Part shown: positions 7,587-14,521 of the stretch, piece by piece
Layout of the letters: each line of letters starts with the position of its first letter
Position numbering within the stretch: the first letter of the stretch is position 1
Origin: a virus
Strand: one strand, 5' to 3'
Length of the DNA stretch: 20,309 nt
IMG/VR virus record: IMGVR_UViG_3300042691_046704
Coordinates: 1-20,309 of that record
Made by a program: the position numbers and the translations under genes
Notes under the pieces: model-generated
The model's database searches: none
What the model was told of the DNA's origin: nothing
What the model saw: only the letters and a program-made list of their open reading frames with translations

Positions 7587-8099
7587 TCAGTGCTCCGTCG
7601 CGTTTTCAGGTTGAGCGTCTGTTGCCCAATCGCCTGTCTTCTTGCCATAAATCCAATAAGCACCCGACTGTGGGCCGAATTGACGTTCGTAAAGTCTCAC
7701 TTTTCCTTCAACTCTCTGCGAACTGAGAATTCCGATAACCAATGGAAGCTGCAAAACTTCCGCCGTTTGTTTCGCGAACTCGCAAAGTTTCCTTGCGCGA
7801 CCGCCTTTCGCACTCCGGTAATCAGGATGAACGAAAATCGCACGTTCGACAATCGTTAAATCATCTGAATACCACAAAGATTCCGTCCGCAGCAAAATTG
7901 CCGCCTCGAATTGCTCTCCGGCTTTTCCGATGATCCCGACGATGCCATGCTCTCTCGTCAACCCAGCCCAAAGCTCTCCCAGCAATTTCATTGGGTTCGG
8001 GTTCGTCAAACCATTTTCCTCGCACGCTGCCAAAGCGAGCTGCATCATCCCATCAATATCTTCGGGAGTCCCAACTCTCACATTCAACTCTTTTTCCAT
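7587..8099 (-). CDS. GNAT-family N-acetyltransferase-like protein
   Basis: The product has 170 residues from ATG 8099. AGAGGG lies eight bases upstream, and the preceding gene ends two bases before the start. The core GNAT pattern is visible: the beta-strand/turn TIVERAIFVHPDYRSAKGGR (about 82-101) carries a cofactor-loop-like R-S-A-K-G-G-R-A segment, followed by the helix ARKLCEFAKQTAEVLQL. It then continues to the strand LVIGI and a late RLYERQFGP segment typical of the GNAT C-terminus. GNAT enzymes transfer an acetyl group from acetyl-CoA to an amine; the substrate here is unknown. The Q/R-x-x-G-x-G/A loop is non-canonical (R-S-A-K-G-G). Its position between two virion-type genes, with tight spacing on both sides, suggests it acts late, either on a virion protein or on a host target. 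Confidence 0.75.
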   Translation of the reverse strand: MEKELNVRVGTPEDIDGMMQLALAACEENGLTNPNPMKLLGELWAGLTREHGIVGIIGKAGEQFEAAILLRTESLWYSDDLTIVERAIFVHPDYRSAKGGRARKLCEFAKQTAEVLQLPLVIGILSSQRVEGKVRLYERQFGPQSGAYWIYGKKTGDWATDAQPENATEH

Positions 8100-8101
8100 A
8101 A

Positions 8102-8896
8102 TCAATCCCTCTTTGGTCCTGGAAGTTTTTTCAAAGTATCAATGGTTTTCTTGCGGTAATGTTTTACGAATTCGTCCAATGTTTCATGCCCATGGTCCAA
8201 ATCACCCTTCCCGATATGCAACACATCTCTCGGAGAAATGACATACTCTCCCCCTGCTGCCACAATCTCAACAGGCGCAGCACCACCCGCCGCCCTCGCA
8301 CCATAAGGCTTGCCCTCGGCGTAGGGTTGTTCGGCGGAGTCGTAGGGCTGCTTTTCATTTACCATGTAGGGCTGAGAGGCAAACATTTTTCTGGCAATTT
8401 TGAACCCAGCCATCGTGTTGCCTTCGCCCATGGCCGAAATGATGTCGGCGGGAATGACATAAGAACCCGACTCAACATTCATCGGCAGGTGGTCCGTCCG
8501 TCCGGCGACCGGAGAATGGATTGGGCCTTCATGCACTTTATTCATCATAAACTTCGGATCGGCTTTTGTGTATGACATGTCGCCTTTGTCGTAGGACATG
8601 TCGGCAAATGGTCCACCCTCCGCTTTCGCTGGACGAGCTGTTTTTGCGGCGGCTTTGAACGCGCCAGCGGTCGGTGCACCTTTCGCGTTCGGCTTCCGCA
8701 TGCGCTCTTTTGACCCACGAGCGATGCGCTCGCGCTTGGCGTGAATGTTGGCATACAACCCACCGCCATTCGCCTTTGTGTTCCGAGCAGTGTTCAACGC
8801 CGCCGCAATGGCTTGGTCCTGCGAACGGCCAGAATGCATCATCTCCGAAATATTGGAGCTGATTGTTTTTTGGGACGAACCTTTTTTCAGCGGCAT
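8102..8896 (-). CDS. Basic phage protein of unknown function with an internal duplication (264 residues)
   Basis: The start is ATG 8896, preceded by GTGAGGT; the TGA in that site is the stop of the upstream gene. Longer in-frame starts would run into that gene. The N-terminus MPLKKGSSQKTISSNI plus a short helical unit with SQDQAIAAALNTARNT resembles small basic phage proteins I have seen before, with no known function. Residues 40-95 are very basic and Gly/Ala-rich (ANGGGLYANIHAKRERIARG). Two related blocks follow: ESGSYVIPADIISAMGEGN at about 132-150 and AAGGEYVISPRDVLHIGKGD at about 213-232. The C-terminus KHYRKKTIDTLKKLPGPKRD is Lys-rich. The charge and the neighbours (gp10-like, 1235-residue entry protein) suggest a nucleic-acid- or virion-associated role, but no specific function can be assigned. 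Confidence 0.8.
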   Translation of the reverse strand: MPLKKGSSQKTISSNISEMMHSGRSQDQAIAAALNTARNTKANGGGLYANIHAKRERIARGSKERMRKPNAKGAPTAGAFKAAAKTARPAKAEGGPFADMSYDKGDMSYTKADPKFMMNKVHEGPIHSPVAGRTDHLPMNVESGSYVIPADIISAMGEGNTMAGFKIARKMFASQPYMVNEKQPYDSAEQPYAEGKPYGARAAGGAAPVEIVAAGGEYVISPRDVLHIGKGDLDHGHETLDEFVKHYRKKTIDTLKKLPGPKRD

Positions 8897-8903
8897 AATA
8901 ACC

Positions 8904-9254
8904 TCACGTATAAGTGACAGAAACGATCTGCCCTGCTCCGGTGGTGATGACAAGGCCGTCTGCAAACGGGACTTGAACTTGAAACACGCCAACTGTGTTG
9001 GGGACGATGTAAATCCGCAAGCCTGTCAGCGAGTTGGTGTTGGAGGAATCGTAGACGGTTCCGGTTGTTGTTCCTGCTACAATAACAGAAACGTTGGCAA
9101 ACCAACCGCTACCAACTTTTATTTGTTGGGTCGTTGCTGCCGCAATCTCTTTTGTGTTGTTTGTTCCCGCGAACTTGGCCAGTGCGCTTGGGTACTCGCC
9201 AATTGCAATGACGCCGTTTTTCTGGGTGGTGAGGATATCGTCAAGGCTTGCCAT
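8904..9254 (-). CDS. Small beta-rich phage protein (116 residues), possibly virion-associated
   Basis: The start codon overlaps the stop of the gp10-like gene by one base (TGATG), and the gene ends inside the ribosome site of the next. The protein opens MASLDDILTTQKNGVIAIGE and continues as short Val/Thr/Gly-rich strands (SGWFANVSVIVAGTTTGTVY, LVITTGAGQIVSVTYT), suggesting a compact beta-sandwich. I recall similar 'MASL-DILTTQKNGV' small proteins in phage genomes, annotated as hypothetical. There is no signal peptide, membrane helix or catalytic motif. Its place directly after the tail protein, with coupled translation, fits a structural or decoration-type protein needed in stoichiometric amounts. 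This is inference. Confidence 0.8.
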   Translation of the reverse strand: MASLDDILTTQKNGVIAIGEYPSALAKFAGTNNTKEIAAATTQQIKVGSGWFANVSVIVAGTTTGTVYDSSNTNSLTGLRIYIVPNTVGVFQVQVPFADGLVITTGAGQIVSVTYT

Positions 9255-11866
9255 CAGAATTTCCCATCAAGTTGAGCACGGTAGCGCAGTGCGCCGATCC
9301 GGAAAAATGTATTGTTTAGAGCAACACCATTTGCGTTCGCTGTGGAGCATGAAATGCGCAACAAACGATTTCGAATTCTGACGCTCAAATACTGCGTGGT
9401 TGAATTCATTTCATATGGGCCATATTGAACAGGAGTATCTCCTGGATAATCCGCTCCATAAAAAGTCAGATACATGGTCGCAGAAGTCGCGGAACCAGTC
9501 GATTGTTGCTCGGTCGTTTGCCATTTGAAATCAGGCCAAATTTGATCAATGAAGATCAAGTTGTCCGCATCATTCAACTGCATGTAACCCGTTTCGAACG
9601 ACGAAACCATTGGCGAATTGCCAGCGTTGTAACCAATTTCATGCTGCCAGATGTAGCCATCGCTGTCCGCGCCAAGCGGTGGCCCGAGGACAGATTGATC
9701 GCACCACGCAACACGATCCAATGTGCCGTAATCCCATGCTTGGGTGAGGGTGTTATATTTAACGTATGAGTCGTTATACGTTGAATTCGTTGATGGGTAG
9801 AACCACATCACTTCGTCAAAAATAGAGTTTGTGCCACACTGGATCAAATTGCTATAAGGGTCGCCATTTGGATCCAAGCTAGTGTTCAAATTTTGAAACA
9901 CTTGATCCCAAACAGGACAAGCCATGTCTTGGGGGCCACCTTCTGCCAAAACGTTGAACCCTCCAGGAGACATCCAATATGTTGCTCTCCCAAGAATGCC
10001 AACTGCCTTTTGCGCAATCAACCCAACCCCGTCTGCGAGCTTGTTGAACCCGAACACATTTGGATAGCCAATGTATTGCATCGCCCAAAGAGCAAGATCC
10101 GTCCAAATCAAAGCCTGTTGGGAAGCCTGAATTCCGCCAACGATTGCGCTTCCTTCCGCAAGGCGGAAAGAGCCAGCTTGGTTATTCGCCGAAGCTTGCC
10201 AAACGGTTGCGTCCCCTGCGTCCGACCACCGGATCAGCAACGGATCCTGAATGCCTGTCACTGTTGAGCCGTAAGCCACGACTTGCCTCGAAGGCATCGC
10301 GATGAAATGCCCTGTGTTCGCGGTCGGGGCGGTCTCCAACAAAAACATCGTTGTTGTGTTGGAAGTTGGCGACCAATAATAAATCTCACCGTTTTGAACA
10401 TTTGCAGTGAGAATTTCGCCAAAGTTGTTAATCGTCCAATTGGTTGTCGTGATCGTTGGAGCAGAAGGATAACTAATTTTAATTCCCGCCCCATATCCTC
10501 CTTCGCCATAACCGCCAGAGCCATAACCCAAAGCGGCAAATGATGATGGAATGTTGTAATAATAATCAAATTGCGCACTGCCCAAATTCATAAAAAATGC
10601 AGTGCTGCTCGTCGCAGCAGACGAGGCGGTTATTTGATATTGGGTTGAACTGATATATGTCGTAAAATAATTGCCATAAATCGTTACACCCGCAGACGTC
10701 GTTGACGTGAGAAACGTCGCCGTGAAACCATCTTGATATGGATGATTGGCTTGAGTTACGACAATTGTTGAAAACCCTGAATCGGGGTCGAATTCCGGAA
10801 GCGTTGAAATGCTTGTTGTCGAAGTCGCGGCAATCCCGACATCAATCGTATAAACATTAAAATACAAACTTGCAGTATAAGTTTGAATTGAATAAATTCC
10901 GCTCACGATCAAATTTGAAATGCTGATTGGCGTTTTTATCCAAGAAGAAAACCCGTCTCTTAATTGGTTTGGGGTGTAAACCGTACCTGTCCCTGTCGAT
11001 GTCGTGTTGACAAGGGTGAGGGTACCGCTCGCAGAAGTCGTTGTCGAAATATTGAACGTTGTGGCAGTCAAAGGTTGAGCGTAATAAGTCGTTCCTTGCG
11101 TGACTCCTGTTGGGAGCGACGTGCCATAAAACACCACGCCTGTGTCGAGGGTTGGCGCAACAGCGGTTGTGACCACCGTTGGCACTGTTGTTACAGTAGA
11201 ACTGGTGAATGAAACAGACTGAACGCCCAACCCCGTGTCGTAAATGGTGACGATGGATGACCCGCTTGTGGTCGAGGCAAGCGGAACGGTTACCGTATGG
11301 ACGCCGCTTCCGGCTGTGGTTGTTGCGATGCCAGTTCCGCCAACCGTAGCTGACACGCCAAAAGTGTCCGCTGTTGGCGTTGGAGAGGTTGACGCAACAT
11401 AATAAACTGTATTTACAGCAAGCGGAGAAGGCAAAGTGCCTGTCGTGGAAAATACGATCGGAGTGCCTGGAGGGTAGGAGCTTCCTGTCGCGGTCACGAC
11501 TGCAGGAGTCGCGTTTGTTATTGTTACGGTGTATGTGCTTTTCGGAGAATTAGAAGTTGTTTTCTGAGGAGTGAGAACGTTTTCGTTTCTGCTCACTTCA
11601 TCAATAACAGTAATACTTTCCTCCGCCCCAACAGCAAGAGCCGCATCCCCGACCAAATTTTGCCAAGGGTGAATGTCCATAATAGTGCTTGAAACCGGAC
11701 CCTGAGTCGCCCAATCAACCCAACCGCCCATTTTCTGAACAAGGCCCATGCCTGATCTGTCGGGCACAAAACGAATAAGCTGAGACTCTGAAAACGCCGC
11801 CTCGTTCAAGGCAGGTGTCTTGTAGGTATCAATACCAGGGATCAGCTTCATCGTTGCGTGAGGCAT
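9254..11866 (-). CDS. P22 gp10-like packaged-DNA stabilisation / tail protein with a large insertion (870 residues)
   Basis: The start is ATG 11866, with GAGG nine bases upstream overlapping the TAA stop of the adaptor gene. The N-terminus MKLIPGIDTYKTPALNEAAF and RFVPDRSGM, then GGWVDWAT, and the second half with RWSDAGDATVWQ, NNQAGSFRLAEGSAIVGGIQ, ALIWTDLALWAMQYIG, GLIAQKAVGILGRATYWMSP and GGFNVLAEGG, match the phage stabilisation protein type. This is a beta-propeller-like tail component attached below the adaptor that keeps packaged DNA in the head. Members I remember are around 500 residues. This one carries roughly 330 extra residues (about 100-430) made of Thr/Ser-rich beta modules. 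The immediately upstream adaptor gene supports the assignment. A less specific reading is simply a short-tail nozzle protein. Confidence 0.8.
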   Translation of the reverse strand: MPHATMKLIPGIDTYKTPALNEAAFSESQLIRFVPDRSGMGLVQKMGGWVDWATQGPVSSTIMDIHPWQNLVGDAALAVGAEESITVIDEVSRNENVLTPQKTTSNSPKSTYTVTITNATPAVVTATGSSYPPGTPIVFSTTGTLPSPLAVNTVYYVASTSPTPTADTFGVSATVGGTGIATTTAGSGVHTVTVPLASTTSGSSIVTIYDTGLGVQSVSFTSSTVTTVPTVVTTAVAPTLDTGVVFYGTSLPTGVTQGTTYYAQPLTATTFNISTTTSASGTLTLVNTTSTGTGTVYTPNQLRDGFSSWIKTPISISNLIVSGIYSIQTYTASLYFNVYTIDVGIAATSTTSISTLPEFDPDSGFSTIVVTQANHPYQDGFTATFLTSTTSAGVTIYGNYFTTYISSTQYQITASSAATSSTAFFMNLGSAQFDYYYNIPSSFAALGYGSGGYGEGGYGAGIKISYPSAPTITTTNWTINNFGEILTANVQNGEIYYWSPTSNTTTMFLLETAPTANTGHFIAMPSRQVVAYGSTVTGIQDPLLIRWSDAGDATVWQASANNQAGSFRLAEGSAIVGGIQASQQALIWTDLALWAMQYIGYPNVFGFNKLADGVGLIAQKAVGILGRATYWMSPGGFNVLAEGGPQDMACPVWDQVFQNLNTSLDPNGDPYSNLIQCGTNSIFDEVMWFYPSTNSTYNDSYVKYNTLTQAWDYGTLDRVAWCDQSVLGPPLGADSDGYIWQHEIGYNAGNSPMVSSFETGYMQLNDADNLIFIDQIWPDFKWQTTEQQSTGSATSATMYLTFYGADYPGDTPVQYGPYEMNSTTQYLSVRIRNRLLRISCSTANANGVALNNTFFRIGALRYRAQLDGKF
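10577..11536 (-). repeat. Three divergent beta-module repeats inserted in the gp10-like protein
   Basis: The modules are residues about 111-195, 226-297 and 366-430 of the 870-residue protein. The first two share the path 'G-T/V-x-V-F, T/G-S/T-LP, V/T-x-YY, TTF-x-S/I'. Examples are GTPIVFSTTGTLPSP then VYYVAS then TFGVSATVGGTGI, and GVVFYGTSLPTGVTQGTTYY then TATTFNIST. The third is more divergent (HPYQDGFTATFLTSTTSAG, GNYFTTYISSTQYQITASS). A clearly related copy lies in the fibre-like protein at 16054-16296. Confidence 0.6.
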
Positions 11867-11872
11867 GGGAGG

Positions 11873-12589
11873 TTACCTCGTTGGTGAAGCGACAGGGGAT
11901 GGTGAGTAGGCTGTCCAAGCCGCCGCCTCAAACTTCTTGCGGTTTTCTTCAACCAACGCGCTTGCTTTGAGAGCTTGGTATTGGCTTTCGTAACTCTGAG
12001 CCATCTGAGGGTCATCGGATTGTCGGCCAAAGTTGCGCTGATAAGCAGAGATGTAAATCATTGACGCCATGATGAACAAGTCCGGCAGATAAACGCTGAT
12101 GAACGTTGTCGGGTTTGCGGCAGATAAAGGCGTCGATCGAACTGTTCCAGTCAACCGCACTGAATATGTCGAGTCAGAAGTTGGCCCAACAAGAATATGT
12201 TGCGAAGTCAAACCAGTCGTTGCGATGTCCCCACCATAAACTGCAAAGTATTTTGGCAAACCTGTCGTCGAGCCGCCGCCATAAACGTTTTGAATATATT
12301 CTTTCCCGATCGCCAAAAGCGGAGTTGAGTTTCCTGTTCCGTCAATAACCTCAAACGTCTGCAAAGAAACAAACGACGATGTTGGGATCGTCAATGTGTT
12401 GTCGCCCGTTGAAAGCGAATAAGACGAATTGCTGATCTGCGTCGAAAGAAAATCCAAATCGCGTTGCATTCTCAATTCAGCATAATCAATCATTGATGGG
12501 ACAATGGTGAGGTAATTTACGTCGGTCGATTGCACGACCGCCATCGTAGCGATTTGTTCAACGTAGGTTGAGTATGTTAATCCGACCAT
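11873..12589 (-). CDS. Head-tail adaptor-like protein (238 residues)
   Basis: ATG 12589 follows the endolysin stop by one base, and the gene stops inside the ribosome site of the gp10-like gene. The sequence shows an N-terminal helix, then TIVPSMIDYAELRMQRDLDF (about 29-48), a central beta region with SLQTFEVIDGTG and an HILVGPTSDSTYSVRLTGTV block, and a late YLPDLFIMASMIYISAYQRN helix. It ends in a charged helix with EENRKKFEAAAW. This arrangement (helix bundle, beta domain, then 'Y-P/L-D-L-x-x-x-A' helix) is typical of short-tailed-phage adaptor proteins of the SU10 / P22 gp4 / T7 gp11 functional class, which join the portal to the tail. Direct adjacency to the gp10-like gene strengthens the call. 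The assignment rests on pattern and context, not on a search. Confidence 0.75.
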   Translation of the reverse strand: MVGLTYSTYVEQIATMAVVQSTDVNYLTIVPSMIDYAELRMQRDLDFLSTQISNSSYSLSTGDNTLTIPTSSFVSLQTFEVIDGTGNSTPLLAIGKEYIQNVYGGGSTTGLPKYFAVYGGDIATTGLTSQHILVGPTSDSTYSVRLTGTVRSTPLSAANPTTFISVYLPDLFIMASMIYISAYQRNFGRQSDDPQMAQSYESQYQALKASALVEENRKKFEAAAWTAYSPSPVASPTR

Positions 12590-12590
12590 G

Positions 12591-13103
12591 TCACCCTACC
12601 ATTGAAGTCGATGCCGATTTAACTTCTGCAACTCTCCGGCCCCACCCCTTGCCGAACGTTTCCCAAGTCGGAAGACTCTGCAAAAACTGCAATCTATTAT
12701 CGTTGATTTTTTGCAATAAGGAAAGGGGATCTTGTGAATTAACTAAAGAGAGGGTCGCAGGTCCGATAACCCCGTCAGCATTAGCACCACAAGCTGTCTG
12801 AAGATACTTGCTGGCACGAGCAGGACCACTATTAATAGCAAGATCAAAAACAGAAAAATCCACCCCAAACGGGAGGTCGTCGCAGCGGCATTTGTCCCAG
12901 TACCGCGCTTTGTAGAGGGGAGCGACGTCTGCGATTTTGAGGGCTTTGATATCATCTTTGGTTACCTCATGGCCGACCCATTCTTCCCAAACCTTTTTCG
13001 TGCAGCCAAGGTTCGTCGCTCCACCAGGATCTTTCGGATGATCAACGTACCCGCCTTCATGTTTCAAAACGAGAGCTAAACAATGTTCAAAATTGCCCTT
13101 CAT
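12591..13103 (-). CDS. GH108-type endolysin (N-acetylmuramidase)
   Basis: The product has 170 residues. AAGGAG lies six bases before ATG 13103. The N-terminal domain (about 5-95) has the GH108 hallmark HEGGYVDHPKDPGGATNLG, with the presumed catalytic Glu at 16, followed by YWDKCRCDDLPFGVDFSVFD and AINSGPARA. The C-terminal part (about 98-165) fits the PG_binding_3 module that usually accompanies GH108, with YLQTACGANADGVIGPATLS and a late WETFGKGWGRRV. GH108 enzymes hydrolyse the N-acetylmuramic acid linkage of peptidoglycan. The length is typical of the family. There is no signal peptide, so release to the periplasm should depend on the holin encoded just upstream (three bases away). Confidence 0.93.
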   Translation of the reverse strand: MKGNFEHCLALVLKHEGGYVDHPKDPGGATNLGCTKKVWEEWVGHEVTKDDIKALKIADVAPLYKARYWDKCRCDDLPFGVDFSVFDLAINSGPARASKYLQTACGANADGVIGPATLSLVNSQDPLSLLQKINDNRLQFLQSLPTWETFGKGWGRRVAEVKSASTSMVG

Positions 13104-13106
13104 AGC

Positions 13107-13634
13107 TCACTCCTTTGGGGTTGAATTGTAGATCATCTGGTCTTTTTTCTGCGAACCAGACGACGATCCGAAATAGAAAGCAATGATGCCGCCCCATGCC
13201 GTTTGCAATGCGCCAAGAAGCAGAAGCAATGCCTCGTTGCCGGAAGTTGGCAACCCATAAACAAGCATATAAATCAGGATGGCAAAAAACCCAAATGTTA
13301 CGCTTATCGCAAGGGCGCGAGGAATCCAGTCTTTGACTTCTTTTTGCATCTCACGGGCAGACTTACGGTCGTCCACCGCAAGTGCCTCCAGATCAATGTC
13401 AAGTTTCTTCATTTGAACTTTGAAATCAGCATCAATTCTCTTGACCGTTGCAAGCTGTTCAGGAGACGCAGTGCGGAGGGCTGCTTGCAAATCATCCTCG
13501 GAGCCTTCCTCGTTGCCGAGCAATGCCAGAGACAATGCCTTTGTCGCCATCCCAGCCAATGGGCCACCCAAGGCTGTTGCGATGCTTGGAGCGACCGACC
13601 CAAGCAATGGGCCAAAAGTTTTAAGCAGATCCAT
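13107..13634 (-). CDS. Holin of the GTA_holin_3TM type
   Basis: The product has 175 residues. A strong AGGAGG (13643-13648) precedes ATG 13634. Residues 5-40 are hydrophobic and Gly/Ala-rich (GPLLGSVAPSIATALGGPLA), suggesting the first membrane segment. A charged helix follows with SPEQLATVKRIDADF and KKLDIDLEALAVDDRKSARE. The helix pair at about 104-126 (WIPRALAISVTFGFFAILIY) and 134-156 (EALLLLLGALQTAWGGIIAF) ends in YFGSSSGSQKKDQ. This order matches the three-segment holin family also found in gene transfer agents and phages of Alphaproteobacteria. The protein would permeabilise the inner membrane to release the muramidase. The gene overlaps the preceding small membrane-protein gene by 14 bases. 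Confidence 0.88.
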   Translation of the reverse strand: MDLLKTFGPLLGSVAPSIATALGGPLAGMATKALSLALLGNEEGSEDDLQAALRTASPEQLATVKRIDADFKVQMKKLDIDLEALAVDDRKSAREMQKEVKDWIPRALAISVTFGFFAILIYMLVYGLPTSGNEALLLLLGALQTAWGGIIAFYFGSSSGSQKKDQMIYNSTPKE

Positions 13635-13878
13635 CGTCCTTACCTCCTGTAGATTTAGAACCCAACATGATACCCGACAGCGTACCTGTCAGAAACGTTG
13701 CAATCGGTGCAATCAACTTGAAAAACTCTTGGTCGTTTGGTGCTTGCCCGTCAATGGGTTGCACGACGAATATCAGGCTGTACAGCACCGCAAAGACCGT
13801 CCCCATCAACGTCATGCATAGGCTGATGCCAATGATGAATTGCAAGAGGGCGTGGAGTTCGTCTTCCTTTATCCTCAT
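13621..13878 (-). CDS. Small two-helix membrane protein of the lysis cassette
   Basis: The chosen start is ATG 13878 (85 residues), which overlaps the lipoprotein stop as ATGA and has GGAG ten bases upstream. Longer in-frame starts would overlap the lipoprotein gene extensively. The N-terminus MRIKEDELHALLQF is charged. Two hydrophobic segments follow: about 11-38 (FIIGISLCMTLMGTVFAVLY) and 54-73 (KLIAPIATFLTGTLSGIMLG), joined by a polar loop PIDGQAPNDQEF; the tail is GSKSTGGKDDGSA. I recall similar 'KEDELHAVLQFVIG' proteins near phage lysis genes without proven function. Possible roles are a second holin, an antiholin or a pinholin-like partner. The holin ribosome site lies within its last codons. 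Confidence 0.82.
   Translation of the reverse strand: MRIKEDELHALLQFIIGISLCMTLMGTVFAVLYSLIFVVQPIDGQAPNDQEFFKLIAPIATFLTGTLSGIMLGSKSTGGKDDGSA
13643..13648 (-). promoter_or_regulatory. Strong Shine-Dalgarno sequence of the holin gene, inside the upstream gene
   Basis: AGGAGG on the minus strand lies eight bases before the holin ATG (13634) and within the last codons of the 85-residue membrane-protein gene. It is the most consensus-like ribosome site I saw in the leftward block, which suggests high, independently set holin translation. Confidence 0.7.
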
Positions 13879-14057
13879 CGCGCAACTGCTCCGCATGGAT
13901 TTCTTTTTAGGGTGTCTGCGGAACAGGTTCCAGAGGCTGTGCAAATAGGAGGATTACATTCAGGTGAGTCCCAATTAGCAGGGTCTTGGCACGGGTAACG
14001 ATAGCGATCTTCGCACCCCGACAAAACCAAAAATGCAACCGCCAAAATGTACTTCAT
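13875..14057 (-). CDS. Small cysteine-rich lipoprotein of the lysis cassette
   Basis: The product has 60 residues from ATG 14057, which overlaps the upstream stop as ATGA; it ends as ATGA with the next gene. The N-terminus MKYILAVAFLVLSGC is a signal peptide with a clear lipobox (L-S-G-C), so Cys15 is the predicted lipidated residue. Mature residues EDRYRYPCQDPANWDSPEC carry five further Cys in total (23, 34, 39, 45, 55) with Pro/Asp, suggesting disulfides in the periplasm. I recall small phage lipoproteins with 'DRYRYPCQDP' in lysis regions, of unproven function. Position and topology fit an o-spanin-like role. The usual Rz partner with an N-terminal membrane anchor is not obvious, so the role is tentative. 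Confidence 0.85.
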   Translation of the reverse strand: MKYILAVAFLVLSGCEDRYRYPCQDPANWDSPECNPPICTASGTCSADTLKRNPCGAVAR

Positions 14058-14521
14058 TTGTGCGCCGTGAGATAAACAAAGAGTGCAAGACCGAGAGCCA
14101 TGACAATGACGCCCAAGAACATCCACGCACCCAAAATAAGTTCAGCGCGGCGTTCCTCGGCTTCCTTCTGCGCAATAGCGGCCTGACGCACGGCCTCTTT
14201 ACGCATTTCCGTCACTTCCTTCTGAATTGCAATCCACGCCTGTTGACCGTAAGCCCCTACAAACAGGTTCTTGGTGTCTAGCTGCAACTGTTGGGCTTTT
14301 GCTTTCAAAGCGTACAGCTTGATTGCTTCAGCCTCGTATTCCGCTTGGCTTTGGAAAAACTTCTTTTTTTGCCCAGAGGTCAGTTGCGTTATTTGCGCTA
14401 TTCTCGCAAACAGACTCCCCACGCGCTCCACCACGTCGATGGCTTCATGTCCAGCGTCGGTCGCGCTTTTTATTCCATTATAGAGGGCCGTTGCGCCAGC
14501 GAGGAGCGTAAAAGGATCCAT
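14054..14521 (-). CDS. C-terminally anchored coiled-coil protein (155 residues)
   Basis: The chosen start is ATG 14521, sharing one base with the upstream stop (TAATG) after GGGGAT; a 48-base longer start would lie within the glycine-rich gene. Residues 1-35 are Ala-rich and helical (MDPFTLLAGATALYNGIKSA). Residues about 45-125 form a long charged helix, probably a coiled coil (KEVTEMRKEAVRQAAIAQKE, EAEERRAE). A single membrane helix lies at about 128-151 (LILGAWMFLGVIVMALGLAL), followed by TAHK. The topology is reversed relative to a normal i-spanin, which has its anchor at the N-terminus. The gene couples by ATGA to the lipoprotein gene. Possible roles include a lysis accessory protein or a membrane-linked assembly factor. 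No family is recognised. Confidence 0.82.
   Translation of the reverse strand: MDPFTLLAGATALYNGIKSATDAGHEAIDVVERVGSLFARIAQITQLTSGQKKKFFQSQAEYEAEAIKLYALKAKAQQLQLDTKNLFVGAYGQQAWIAIQKEVTEMRKEAVRQAAIAQKEAEERRAELILGAWMFLGVIVMALGLALFVYLTAHK

Noticed and set aside
13879-14175. 66-residue leftward frame (13975-14175) and longer starts of the lipoprotein and the small membrane protein
   Set aside because: They overlap genes with better start contexts; the lipobox signal peptide begins at 14057 and the membrane protein at 13878, each as an ATGA junction.
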